Shown here one piece after another: positions 21,701 to 34,800 of a stretch of 64,000 nucleotides of DNA. Within the stretch, counting starts at the first letter, position 1. Every line of letters starts with the position of its first letter. Source of the stretch: Dugong dugon (lineage: Eukaryota; Chordata; Mammalia; Sirenia; Dugongidae). The notes under the pieces were generated by a model. That model ran no database searches. It saw nothing but the letters and a program-made list of their open reading frames with translations, and was not told the origin of the DNA. The position numbers and the translations under genes were made by a program. The DNA lies in the NCBI GenBank assembly GCA_030035585.1, contig CM057475.1:124001-188000 (forward strand), in the 5' to 3' direction.

Positions 21701-24700
21701 GATTCAGTTAAGCAGCTTGAGGGAAAGGCTATGTTTTGCTTTCTCTTTCATGTTGTGAACGGGGAACTTAAACCTACTGCTAACAAATTTTTTACTCAGG
21801 ACAACTACGGTTTTGCCTCCTTCGCGTTCGAAAACGGTAGAAACGCGGTTTCTCTTCTCCTTTGGCGATACCGTCTGTAAAGCCCTATTCTCAGCTACGC
21901 AGCACAGAATGCCTCCCGGAATGCTGGAAAGCCTGAACGGCTTCAACTAGTGGAAAGGGAGAAATGTCATAAGCTTTATCCACGTAGACAATGCACAGGC
22001 AACGTTCTTAGGCATGTAACACAGAGGGACTTTCAAACACAGAAAGTGAATCGTGCTCCGTTCATCCCCAGGCTGAGAGCAACAAGCTCATGCTTTCTCT
22101 TTCAGGCAGGGAAGAAGCTACATGCTCGTGTTAAGCACACAAGCTATAGTCAGCAAAACTGAACCTGTTCTGCTGTCCTCTAGCTGAAGGTAGACAATCT
22201 ACCTGTTTGTCTTTGAAAGCCACTGGTACCTTCATTCCTGGTAGGCAAAATTCCCTTTGAAAACCAGGGGATTCAAATACTTGCTAGGCCTGCACTCTCC
22301 AGCCTTCTCCCAAGCAGGGAACATTGGAGAAAGCAGCTTGTGCTGGCCGGACACTCTCTTCTAACAAAACTGAAAACTTAAGTAGATTCAGTTAAGCAGC
22401 TTGAGGGAAGCGCTATGTTTTGCTTTCTCTTTCATGTTGTGAACGGGGAACTTAAACCTACTGCTAACAAATTTTTTACTCAGAACAACTACGTTTTTGC
22501 CTCCTTCGCGTTCGAGAACGGGAGTAACGCGGTTTCTCTTCTCCTTTGGCGATAACGTCTGTAAAGCCCTATTCTCAGCTACGCAGCACAGAATGCCTCC
22601 CGGAATGCTGGAAAGCCTGAACGGCTTCAACTAGTGGAAAGGGAGAAATGTCATAAGCTTTATCCACGTAGACAACGCACAGGCAACGTTCTTAGGCATG
22701 TAACACAGAGGGACTTTCAAACACAGAAAGTGAATCGTGCTCCGTTCATCCCCAGGCTGAGAGCAACAAGCTCATGCTTTCTCTTTCAGGCAGGGAATAA
22801 GCTACATGCTCCTGTTAAGCACACAAGCTTTAGTCAGCAAAACCGAATCTCTTCTGCTGTTCTCTAGCTGAAGGCAGACAATCTACCTGTTTGGCTTTGA
22901 AAGCCAGTAGTACCTTCATTCCAGGTAGGCAAAATTCCCTTTGAAAACCAGCGGAATCAAATACTTCCTAGGCCTGCACTCTCCAGCCTTCCCCAAGCAG
23001 GGAATATTGGAGATAGCAGCTTGTGCTGGCCGGACACTTTCTTCTAACAAAACTGAAAACTTAAGTAGATTCAGTTAAGCAGCTTGAGGGAAACGCTAAG
23101 TTTTGCTTTCTCTTTCATATGGTTAATAGGGAACTTAAACCTACTGCTAACAAAGTTTTTACTCAGGGGAACTACGGTTTTGCCTCCCTCGCGTTCCAGA
23201 ATGGGAGGAACGCGGTTTCTCTTCTCCTTTAGCGATACCGTGGTAAAGCCCTAATCTCATCTACGCAGCACAGAATGCCTCCCGGAATGCTAGAAAGCCT
23301 GAACGGCTTCAACTAGTTGAAAGGGAAAAAAGTCTTAGGCTTTATCCAGGTAGACAATGCACAGGCAACGTTCTTAGGCATGTAACACAGAGGGACTTTC
23401 AAACACAGAAAGTGAATCGTGCTCCGTTCCTCCCCAGACTGAGAGCAACAAGCTCTTGTTTTCCCTTTCAGGCAGGGAAGAAGCTACATGCTGGTGTTAA
23501 GCACACAAGCTTTAGTTAGCAAAACTGAACCTCTTCTGCTGTCCTCTAGCTGAAGGCAGACAATCTACCTGTTTGGCTTTGAAAGCCAGTACTACCTTCT
23601 TTCCTGATAGGCAAAATTCCCTTTGAAAACCAGGGGATTCTAACACTTGCTAGGCCTGCACTCTCCAGCCTTCTCCCAAGCAGGGAACATTGGAGAAAGC
23701 AGCTTGTGCTGGCCGGACACTCTCTTCTAAGATTCAGTTAAGCAGCTTGAGGGAAACGCTAAGTTTTGGTTTCTCTTTCATCTTGTGAAAGGGGAACTTA
23801 AACCTACTGCTAACAAATTTTCTACTCAGGAGAACTAGGGTTTTGCCTCCTTCGCGTTCCAGAGCGGGAGAAACGCGGTTTCTCTTCTCCTTTGGCGATA
23901 CCGTCTGTAAAGCGGTATTCTCAGCCGCGCAGCCCAGAATACCTCCCGGAATGCTAGAAAGCCTCACCGGCTTCAACTGCTTGAAAGGGAGAAACGTCAT
24001 ACGCTTTATCAAAGTAGACAATGCACAGGATCTGTCTTAGGCATGTAACACAGAGGGACTTTCAAACACAGAAAGTGAATCGTGCTCCGTTCATCCCCAG
24101 ACTGAGAGCAACAATCTCTTGCTTTCCCTTTCAGGCAGAGAAGAAGCTACATGCTGGTGTTAAGCACACAAGCTTTAGTTAGCAAAACTGAACCTCTTCT
24201 GCTGTCCTCTAGCTGAAGGCAGACAATCTACCTGTTTGGCTTTGAAAGCCAATACTACCTTCATTCCTGGTAGGCAAACTTCCCTTTGAAAACCAGGGGA
24301 TTCAAATACTTGCTAGGCCTGCACTCTCCAGCCTTTTCCCAAGCAGGGAACATTGGAGATAGCAGCTTGTGCTGGCCGGACACTTTCTTCTAACAAAACT
24401 GAAAACTTAAGTAGATTCAGTTAAGCAGCTTGAGGGAAACTCTAAGTTTTGGTTTCTCTTTCATGTTGTGAAAGGGGAACTTAAACCTATTGCTAACAAA
24501 GTTTTTACTCAGGAGAACTAGGGTTTTGCCTCCTTCGCGTTCCAGAACGGGAGAAACGCGGTTTCTCTTCTCCTTCGGCGATAACGTCCGTAAAGCCCTA
24601 TTCTCAGCTACGCAGCACAGAATGCCACCAGGAATGCTGGAAAGCCTGAACGGCTAAAACTAGTTGAAAGGGAAAAAAGTCTTAGGCTGTACCCAGGTAG

Positions 24701-27123
24701 ACAATGCACAGGCAACGTTCTTAGGCATGTAACACAGAGGGACTTTCAAACACAGAAAGTGAATCGTGCTCCGTGCATCCCCAGGCTGAGAGCAACAAGC
24801 TCATGCTTTGTCCTCAGGCTGGGAAGAAGCTACATGCTCCTGTTAAGCACACAGGCTTTAGTCAGCAAAACCGAACCTCTTCTGCTGTCCTCTAGCTGAA
24901 GGCAGACAATCTACCTGTTTGGCTTTGAAAGCCAGTAGTACCTTCTTTCCTGTTAGGCAAAATTCCCTTTGAAAACCAGGAGATTCAAACACTTGCTAGG
25001 CCTGCACTCTCCAGCCTTCCCCAAGCAGGGAATATTGGAGATAGCAGCTTGTGCTGGCCGGACACTTTCTTCTAACAAAACTGAAAACTTAAGTAGATTC
25101 AGTTAAGCAGCTTGAGGGAAACGCTAAGTTTTGCTTTCTCTTTCATATGGTTAATAGGGAACTTAAACCTACTGCTAACAAAGTTTTTACTCAGGGGAAC
25201 TACGGTTTTGCCTCCCTCGCGTTCCAGAATGGGAGGAACGCGGTTTCTCTTCTCCTTTAGCGATACCGTGGTAAAGCCCTAATCTCATCTACGCAGCACA
25301 GAATGCCTCCCGGAATGCTAGAAAGCCTGAACGGCTTCAACTAGTTGAAAGGGAAAAAAGTCTTAGGCTTTATCCAGGTAGACAATGCACAGGCAACGTT
25401 CTTAGGCATGTAACACAGAGGGACTTTCAAACACAGAAAGTGAATCGTGCTCCGTTCCTCCCCAGACTGAGAGCAACAAGCTCTTGTTTTCCCTTTCAGG
25501 CAGGGAAGAAGCTACATGCTGGTGTTAAGCACACAAGCTTTAGTTAGCAAAACTGAACCTCTTCTGCTGTCCTCTAGCTGAAGGCAGACAATCTACCTGT
25601 TTGGCTTTGAAAGCCAGTACTACCTTCTTTCCTGATAGGCAAAATTCCCTTTGAAAACCAGGGGATTCAAACACTTGCTAGGCCTGCACTCTCCAGCCTT
25701 CTCCCAAGCAGGGAACATTGGAGAAAGCAGCTTGTGCTGGCCGGACACTCTCTTCTAAGATTCAGTTAAGCAGCTTGAGGGAAACGCTAAGTTTTGGTTT
25801 CTCTTTCATCTTGTGAAAGGGGAACTTAAACCTACTGCTAACAAATTTTCTACTCAGGAGAACTAGGGTTTTGCCTCCTTCGCGTTCCAGAACGGGAGAA
25901 ACGCGGTTTCTCTTCTCCTTTGGCGATACCGTCTGTAAAGCGGTATTCTCAGCCGCGCAGCCCAGAATACCTCCCGGAATGCTAGAAAGCCTCACCGGCT
26001 TCAACTGCTTGAAAGGGAGAAACGTCATACGCTTTATCAAAGTAGACAATGCACAGGATCTGTCTTAGGCATGTAACACAGAGGGACTTTCAAACACAGA
26101 AAGTGAATCGTGCTCCCTTCATCCCCAGACTGAGAGCAACAAGCTCTTGCTTTCCCTTTCAGGCAGGAAAGAAGCTACATGCTCCTGTTAAGCTCACAAG
26201 CTTTAGCCAGCAAAACCGAACCTCTTCCGCTTTCCTCTCGCTGAAGGCAGACAATCTACCTGTTTGGCTTTGAAAGGCAATAGTACCTTCATTCCTGGTA
26301 GGCAAAATTCCCTTTGAAAACCAGGGGATTCAAATACTTGCTAGGCATGCACTCTCCAGCCTTCTCCCAAGCAGGGAACATTGGAGAAAGCAGCTTGTGC
26401 TGGCCGGACACTTTTTTCTAAGAAATCTGAAAAGTTAAGTAGATTCAGTTAAGCAGCTTGAAGGAGAACGCTATCCTTTGCTTTCTCTTTCATATGGTGA
26501 GTAGGGAACTTAAATCTACTGCTAACAAAATTTTTACTCAGGGGAACTAGGGTTTTGCCTCCCTCGCGTTCCGAAAGGGAGAAACGTGGTTTCTCTTCTC
26601 CTTTAGCGATACCGTTGTAAAGCCCTATTCTCAGCTACGCAGCACAGAATGCCTCCCGGAATGCTAGAAAGCCTGAACGGCTTCAACTAGTTGAAAGGGA
26701 CAAAAGTCTTCGGCTTTATCCAGGTAGACAATGCACAGGCAACGTTCTTAGGCATGTAACACAGAGGGACTTTCAAACACAGAAAGTGAATCGTGCTCCC
26801 TTCATCCCCAGACTGAGAGCAACAAGCTCTTGCTTTCCCATTCACGCAGGGAAGAAGCTACATGCTGGTGTTAAGCACACAAGCTTTAGTTAGCAAAACT
26901 GAACCTCTTCTGCAGTCCTCTAGCTGAAGGCAGACAATCTACCTGTTTGGCTTTGAAAGCCAGTAGTACCTTCATTCCAGGTAGGCAAAATTCCCTTTGA
27001 AAACCAGGGGATTCAAATACTTGCTAGGCCTGCCCTCTCCAGCCTTCCCCAAGCAGGGAACATTGCAGAAAGCAGCTTGTGCTGGCCGGACACTCTCTTC
27101 TAACAAAACTGAAAACTTAAGTA
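21701..27123 (+). repeat. HOR copy 4 (8 monomers, 5,423 bp)
   Basis: Monomer starts: A 21701, B 22385, C 23068, D 23731, E 24414, F 25096, G 25759, H 26442. G/H variant class: gttttggtttc, atgctcctg, ttccgaaagg, as in copy 2. Confidence 0.95.
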
Positions 27124-27806
27124 GATTCAGTTAAGCAGCTTGAGGGAAAGGCTATGTTTTGCTTTCTCTTTCATGTTGTGAACGGGGAACTTAAACCTAC
27201 TGCTAACAAATTTTTTACTCAGGACAACTACGGTTTTGCCTCCTTCGCGTTCGAAAACGGTAGAAACGCGGTTTCTCTTCTCCTTTGGCGATACCGTCTG
27301 TAAAGCCCTATTCTCAGCTACGCAGCACAGAATGCCTCCCGGAATGCTGGAAAGCCTGAACGGCTTCAACTAGTGGAAAGGGAGAAATGTCATAAGCTTT
27401 ATCCACGTAGACAATGCACAGGCAACGTTCTTAGGCATGTAACACAGAGGGACTTTCAAACACAGAAAGTGAATCGTGCTCCGTTCATCCCCAGGCTGAG
27501 AGCAACAAGCTCATGCTTTCTCTTTCAGGCAGGGAATAAGCTACATGCTCCTGTTAAGCACACAAGCTTTAGTCAGCAAAACCGAATCTCTTCTGCTGTT
27601 CTCTAGCTGAAGGCAGACAATCTACCTGTTTGGCTTTGAAAGCCAGTAGTACCTTCATTCCAGGTAGGCAAAATTCCCTTTGAAAACCAGCGGAATCAAA
27701 TACTTCCTAGGCCTGCACTCTCCAGCCTTCCCCAAGCAGGGAATATTGGAGATAGCAGCTTGTGCTGGCCGGACACTTTCTTCTAACAAAACTGAAAACT
27801 TAAGTA
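27124..27806 (+). repeat. Hybrid monomer A/B (HOR copy 5)
   Basis: A-type sites run through gtagacaatgcac (T at 27415). B-type sites start at gggaataagc (T at 27537) and continue through gaatctcttctgctgttctc. The exchange lies between those bases. The hybrid is 683 bp and in register, so the event deleted exactly one monomer length. Confidence 0.92.
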
Positions 27807-30800
27807 GATTCAGTTAAGCAGCTTGAGGGAAACGCTAAGTTTTGCTTTCTCTTTCATATGGTTAATAGGGAACTTAAACCTACTGCTAACAAAGTTTTTA
27901 CTCAGGGGAACTACGGTTTTGCCTCCCTCGCGTTCCAGAATGGGAGGAACGCGGTTTCTCTTCTCCTTTAGCGATACCGTGGTAAAGCCCTAATCTCATC
28001 TACGCAGCACAGAATGCCTCCCGGAATGCTAGAAAGCCTGAACGGCTTCAACTAGTTGAAAGGGAAAAAAGTCTTAGGCTTTATCCAGGTAGACAATGCA
28101 CAGGCAACGTTCTTAGGCATGTAACACAGAGGGACTTTCAAACACAGAAAGTGAATCGTGCTCCGTTCCTCCCCAGACTGAGAGCAACAAGCTCTTGTTT
28201 TCCCTTTCAGGCAGGGAAGAAGCTACATGCTGGTGTTAAGCACACAAGCTTTAGTTAGCAAAACTGAACCTCTTCTGCTGTCCTCTAGCTGAAGGCAGAC
28301 AATCTACCTGTTTGGCTTTGAAAGCCAGTACTACCTTCTTTCCTGATAGGCAAAATTCCCTTTGAAAACCAGGGGATTCTAACACTTGCTAGGCCTGCAC
28401 TCTCCAGCCTTCTCCCAAGCAGGGAACATTGGAGAAAGCAGCTTGTGCTGGCCGGACACTCTCTTCTAAGATTCAGTTAAGCAGCTTGAGGGAAACGCTA
28501 AGTTTTGGTTTCTCTTTCATCTTGTGAAAGGGGAACTTAAACCTACTGCTAACAAATTTTCTACTCAGGAGAACTAGGGTTTTGCCTCCTTCGCGTTCCA
28601 GAGCGGGAGAAACGCGGTTTCTCTTCTCCTTTGGCGATACCGTCTGTAAAGCGGTATTCTCAGCCGCGCAGCCCAGAATACCTCCCGGAATGCTAGAAAG
28701 CCTCACCGGCTTCAACTGCTTGAAAGGGAGAAACGTCATACGCTTTATCAAAGTAGACAATGCACAGGATCTGTCTTAGGCATGTAACACAGAGGGACTT
28801 TCAAACACAGAAAGTGAATCGTGCTCCGTTCATCCCCAGACTGAGAGCAACAATCTCTTGCTTTCCCTTTCAGGCAGAGAAGAAGCTACATGCTGGTGTT
28901 AAGCACACAAGCTTTAGTTAGCAAAACTGAACCTCTTCTGCTGTCCTCTAGCTGAAGGCAGACAATCTACCTGTTTGGCTTTGAAAGCCAATACTACCTT
29001 CATTCCTGGTAGGCAAACTTCCCTTTGAAAACCAGGGGATTCAAATACTTGCTAGGCCTGCACTCTCCAGCCTTTTCCCAAGCAGGGAACATTGGAGATA
29101 GCAGCTTGTGCTGGCCGGACACTTTCTTCTAACAAAACTGAAAACTTAAGTAGATTCAGTTAAGCAGCTTGAGGGAAACTCTAAGTTTTGGTTTCTCTTT
29201 CATGTTGTGAAAGGGGAACTTAAACCTATTGCTAACAAAGTTTTTACTCAGGAGAACTAGGGTTTTGCCTCCTTCGCGTTCCAGAACGGGAGAAACGCGG
29301 TTTCTCTTCTCCTTCGGCGATAACGTCCGTAAAGCCCTATTCTCAGCTACGCAGCACAGAATGCCACCAGGAATGCTGGAAAGCCTGAACGGCTAAAACT
29401 AGTTGAAAGGGAAAAAAGTCTTAGGCTGTACCCAGGTAGACAATGCACAGGCAACGTTCTTAGGCATGTAACACAGAGGGACTTTCAAACACAGAAAGTG
29501 AATCGTGCTCCGTGCATCCCCAGGCTGAGAGCAACAAGCTCATGCTTTGTCCTCAGGCTGGGAAGAAGCTACATGCTCCTGTTAAGCACACAGGCTTTAG
29601 TCAGCAAAACCGAACCTCTTCTGCTGTCCTCTAGCTGAAGGCAGACAATCTACCTGTTTGGCTTTGAAAGCCAGTAGTACCTTCTTTCCTGTTAGGCAAA
29701 ATTCCCTTTGAAAACCAGGAGATTCAAACACTTGCTAGGCCTGCACTCTCCAGCCTTCCCCAAGCAGGGAATATTGGAGATAGCAGCTTGTGCTGGCCGG
29801 ACACTTTCTTCTAACAAAACTGAAAACTTAAGTAGATTCAGTTAAGCAGCTTGAGGGAAACGCTAAGTTTTGCTTTCTCTTTCATATGGTTAATAGGGAA
29901 CTTAAACCTACTGCTAACAAAGTTTTTACTCAGGGGAACTACGGTTTTGCCTCCCTCGCGTTCCAGAATGGGAGGAACGCGGTTTCTCTTCTCCTTTAGC
30001 GATACCGTGGTAAAGCCCTAATCTCATCTACGCAGCACAGAATGCCTCCCGGAATGCTAGAAAGCCTGAACGGCTTCAACTAGTTGAAAGGGAAAAAAGT
30101 CTTAGGCTTTATCCAGGTAGACAATGCACAGGCAACGTTCTTAGGCATGTAACACAGAGGGACTTTCAAACACAGAAAGTGAATCGTGCTCCGTTCCTCC
30201 CCAGACTGAGAGCAACAAGCTCTTGTTTTCCCTTTCAGGCAGGGAAGAAGCTACATGCTGGTGTTAAGCACACAAGCTTTAGTTAGCAAAACTGAACCTC
30301 TTCTGCTGTCCTCTAGCTGAAGGCAGACAATCTACCTGTTTGGCTTTGAAAGCCAGTACTACCTTCTTTCCTGATAGGCAAAATTCCCTTTGAAAACCAG
30401 GGGATTCAAACACTTGCTAGGCCTGCACTCTCCAGCCTTCTCCCAAGCAGGGAACATTGGAGAAAGCAGCTTGTGCTGGCCGGACACTCTCTTCTAAGAT
30501 TCAGTTAAGCAGCTTGAGGGAAACGCTAAGTTTTGTTTTCTCTTTCATCTTGTGAAAGGGGAACTTAAACCTACTGCTAACAAATTTTCTACTCAGGAGA
30601 ACTAGGGTTTTGCCTCCTTCGCGTTCCAGAACGGGAGAAACGCGGTTTCTCTTCTCCTTTGGCGATACCGTCTGTAAAGCGGTATTCTCAGCCGCGCAGC
30701 CCAGAATACCTCCCGGAATGCTAGAAAGCCTCACCGGCTTCAACTGCTTGAAAGGGAGAAACGTCATACGCTTTATCAAAGTAGACAATGCACAGGATCT

Positions 30801-31862
30801 GTCTTAGGCATGTAACACAGAGGGACTTTCAAACACAGAAAGTGAATCGTGCTCCCTTCATCCCCAGACTGAGAGCAACAAGCTCTTGCTTTCCCTTTCA
30901 GGCAGGAAAGAAGCTACATGCTCGTGTTAAGCTCACAAGCTTTAGCCAGCAAAACCGAACCTCTTCCGCTTTCCTCTCGCTGAAGGCAGACAATCTACCT
31001 GTTTGGCTTTGAAAGGCAATAGTACCTTCATTCCTGGTAGGCAAAATTCCCTTTGAAAACCAGGGGATTCAAATACTTGCTAGGCATGCACTCTCCAGCC
31101 TTCTCCCAAGCAGGGAACATTGGAGAAAGCAGCTTGTGCTGGCCGGACACTTTTTTCTAAGAAATCTGAAAAGTTAAGTAGATTCAGTTAAGCAGCTTGA
31201 AGGAGAACGCTATCCTTTGCTTTCTCTTTCATATGGTGAGTAGGGAACTTAAATCTACTGCTAACAAAATTTTTACTCAGGGGAACTAGGGTTTTGCCTC
31301 CCTCGCGTTCCAAAAGGGAGAAACGTGGTTTCTCTTCTCCTTTAGCGATACCGTTGTAAAGCCCTATTCTCAGCTACGCAGCACAGAATGCCTCCCGGAA
31401 TGCTAGAAAGCCTGAACGGCTTCAACTAGTTGAAAGGGACAAAAGTCTTCGGCTTTATCCAGGTAGACAATGCACAGGCAACGTTCTTAGGCATGTAACA
31501 CAGAGGGACTTTCAAACACAGAAAGTGAATCGTGCTCCCTTCATCCCCAGACTGAGAGCAACAAGCTCTTGCTTTCCCATTCACGCAGGGAAGAAGCTAC
31601 ATGCTGGTGTTAAGCACACAAGCTTTAGTTAGCAAAACTGAACCTCTTCTGCAGTCCTCTAGCTGAAGGCAGACAATCTACCTGTTTGGCTTTGAAAGCC
31701 AGTAGTACCTTCATTCCAGGTAGGCAAAATTCCCTTTGAAAACCAGGGGATTCAAATACTTGCTAGGCCTGCCCTCTCCAGCCTTCCCCAAGCAGGGAAC
31801 ATTGCAGAAAGCAGCTTGTGCTGGCCGGACACTCTCTTCTAACAAAACTGAAAACTTAAGTA
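27124..31862 (+). repeat. HOR copy 5 (7 monomers, 4,739 bp, A/B fused)
   Basis: Monomer starts: A/B hybrid 27124, C 27807, D 28470, E 29153, F 29835, G 30498, H 31181. It is exactly 684 bp (one A monomer) shorter than the standard. G/H variant class: gttttgttttc, atgctcgtg, ttccaaaagg. Confidence 0.95.
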
Positions 31863-34800
31863 GATTCAGTTAAGCAGATTGAGGGAAAGGCTATGTTTTG
31901 CTTTCTCTTTCATGTTGTGAACGGGGAACTTAAACCTACTGCTAACAAATTTTTTACTCAGGACAACTACGGTTTTGCCTCCTTCGCGTTCGAAAACGGT
32001 AGAAACGCGGTTTCTCTTCTCCTTTGGCGATACCGTCTGTAAAGCCCTATTCTCAGCTACGCAGCACAGAATGCCTCCCGGAATGCTGGAAAGCCTGAAC
32101 GGCTTCAACTAGTGGAAAGGGAGAAATGTCATAAGCTTTATCCACGTAGACAATGCACAGGCAACGTTCTTAGGCATGTAACACAGAGGGACTTTCAAAC
32201 ACAGAAAGTGAATCGTGCTCCGTTCATCCCCAGGCTGAGAGCAACAAGCTCATGCTTTCTCTTTCAGGCAGGGAAGAAGCTACATGCTCGTGTTAAGCAC
32301 ACAAGCTATAGTCAGCAAAACTGAACCTGTTCTGCTGTCCTCTAGCTGAAGGTAGACAATCTACCTGTTTGTCTTTGAAAGCCACTGGTACCTTCATTCC
32401 TGGTAGGCAAAATTCCCTTTGAAAACCAGGGGATTCAAATACTTGCTAGGCCTGCACTCTCCAGCCTTCTCCCAAGCAGGGAACATTGGAGAAAGCAGCT
32501 TGTGCTGGCCGGACACTCTCTTCTAACAAAACTGAAAACTTAAGTAGATTCAGTTAAGCAGCTTGAGGGAAGCGCTATGTTTTGCTTTCTCTTTCATGTT
32601 GTGAACGGGGAACTTAAACCTACTGCTAACAAATTTTTTACTCAGAACAACTACGTTTTTGCCTCCTTCGCGTTCGAGAACGGGAGTAACGCGGTTTCTC
32701 TTCTCCTTTGGCGATAACGTCTGTAAAGCCCTATTCTCAGCTACGCAGCACAGAATGCCTCCCGGAATGCTGGAAAGCCTGAACGGCTTCAACTAGTGGA
32801 AAGGGAGAAATGTCATAAGCTTTATCCACGTAGACAACGCACAGGCAACGTTCTTAGGCATGTAACACAGAGGGACTTTCAAACACAGAAAGTGAATCGT
32901 GCTCCGTTCATCCCCAGGCTGAGAGCAACAAGCTCATGCTTTCTCTTTCAGGCAGGGAATAAGCTACATGCTCCTGTTAAGCACACAAGCTTTAGTCAGC
33001 AAAACCGAATCTCTTCTGCTGTTCTCTAGCTGAAGGCAGACAATCTACCTGTTTGGCTTTGAAAGCCAGTAGTACCTTCATTCCAGGTAGGCAAAATTCC
33101 CTTTGAAAACCAGCGGAATCAAATACTTCCTAGGCCTGCACTCTCCAGCCTTCCCCAAGCAGGGAATATTGGAGATAGCAGCTTGTGCTGGCCGGACACT
33201 TTCTTCTAACAAAACTGAAAACTTAAGTAGATTCAGTTAAGCAGCTTGAGGGAAACGCTAAGTTTTGCTTTCTCTTTCATATGGTTAATAGGGAACTTAA
33301 ACCTACTGCTAACAAAGTTTTTACTCAGGGGAACTACGGTTTTGCCTCCCTCGCGTTCCAGAATGGGAGGAACGCGGTTTCTCTTCTCCTTTAGCGATAC
33401 CGTGGTAAAGCCCTAATCTCATCTACGCAGCACAGAATGCCTCCCGGAATGCTAGAAAGCCTGAACGGCTTCAACTAGTTGAAAGGGAAAAAAGTCTTAG
33501 GCTTTATCCAGGTAGACAATGCACAGGCAACGTTCTTAGGCATGTAACACAGAGGGACTTTCAAACACAGAAAGTGAATCGTGCTCCGTTCCTCCCCAGA
33601 CTGAGAGCAACAAGCTCTTGTTTTCCCTTTCAGGCAGGGAAGAAGCTACATGCTGGTGTTAAGCACACAAGCTTTAGTTAGCAAAACTGAACCTCTTCTG
33701 CTGTCCTCTAGCTGAAGGCAGACAATCTACCTGTTTGGCTTTGAAAGCCAGTACTACCTTCTTTCCTGATAGGCAAAATTCCCTTTGAAAACCAGGGGAT
33801 TCTAACACTTGCTAGGCCTGCACTCTCCAGCCTTCTCCCAAGCAGGGAACATTGGAGAAAGCAGCTTGTGCTGGCCGGACACTCTCTTCTAAGATTCAGT
33901 TAAGCAGCTTGAGGGAAACGCTAAGTTTTGGTTTCTCTTTCATCTTGTGAAAGGGGAACTTAAACCTACTGCTAACAAATTTTCTACTCAGGAGAACTAG
34001 GGTTTTGCCTCCTTCGCGTTCCAGAGCGGGAGAAACGCGGTTTCTCTTCTCCTTTGGCGATACCGTCTGTAAAGCGGTATTCTCAGCCGCGCAGCCCAGA
34101 ATACCTCCCGGAATGCTAGAAAGCCTCACCGGCTTCAACTGCTTGAAAGGGAGAAACGTCATACGCTTTATCAAAGTAGACAATGCACAGGATCTGTCTT
34201 AGGCATGTAACACAGAGGGACTTTCAAACACAGAAAGTGAATCGTGCTCCGTTCATCCCCAGACTGAGAGCAACAATCTCTTGCTTTCCCTTTCAGGCAG
34301 AGAAGAAGCTACATGCTGGTGTTAAGCACACAAGCTTTAGTTAGCAAAACTGAACCTCTTCTGCTGTCCTCTAGCTGAAGGCAGACAATCTACCTGTTTG
34401 GCTTTGAAAGCCAATACTACCTTCATTCCTGGTAGGCAAACTTCCCTTTGAAAACCAGGGGATTCAAATACTTGCTAGGCCTGCACTCTCCAGCCTTTTC
34501 CCAAGCAGGGAACATTGGAGATAGCAGCTTGTGCTGGCCGGACACTTTCTTCTAACAAAACTGAAAACTTAAGTAGATTCAGTTAAGCAGCTTGAGGGAA
34601 ACTCTAAGTTTTGGTTTCTCTTTCATGTTGTGAAAGGGGAACTTAAACCTATTGCTAACAAAGTTTTTACTCAGGAGAACTAGGGTTTTGCCTCCTTCGC
34701 GTTCCAGAACGGGAGAAACGCGGTTTCTCTTCTCCTTCGGCGATAACGTCCGTAAAGCCCTATTCTCAGCTACGCAGCACAGAATGCCACCAGGAATGCT

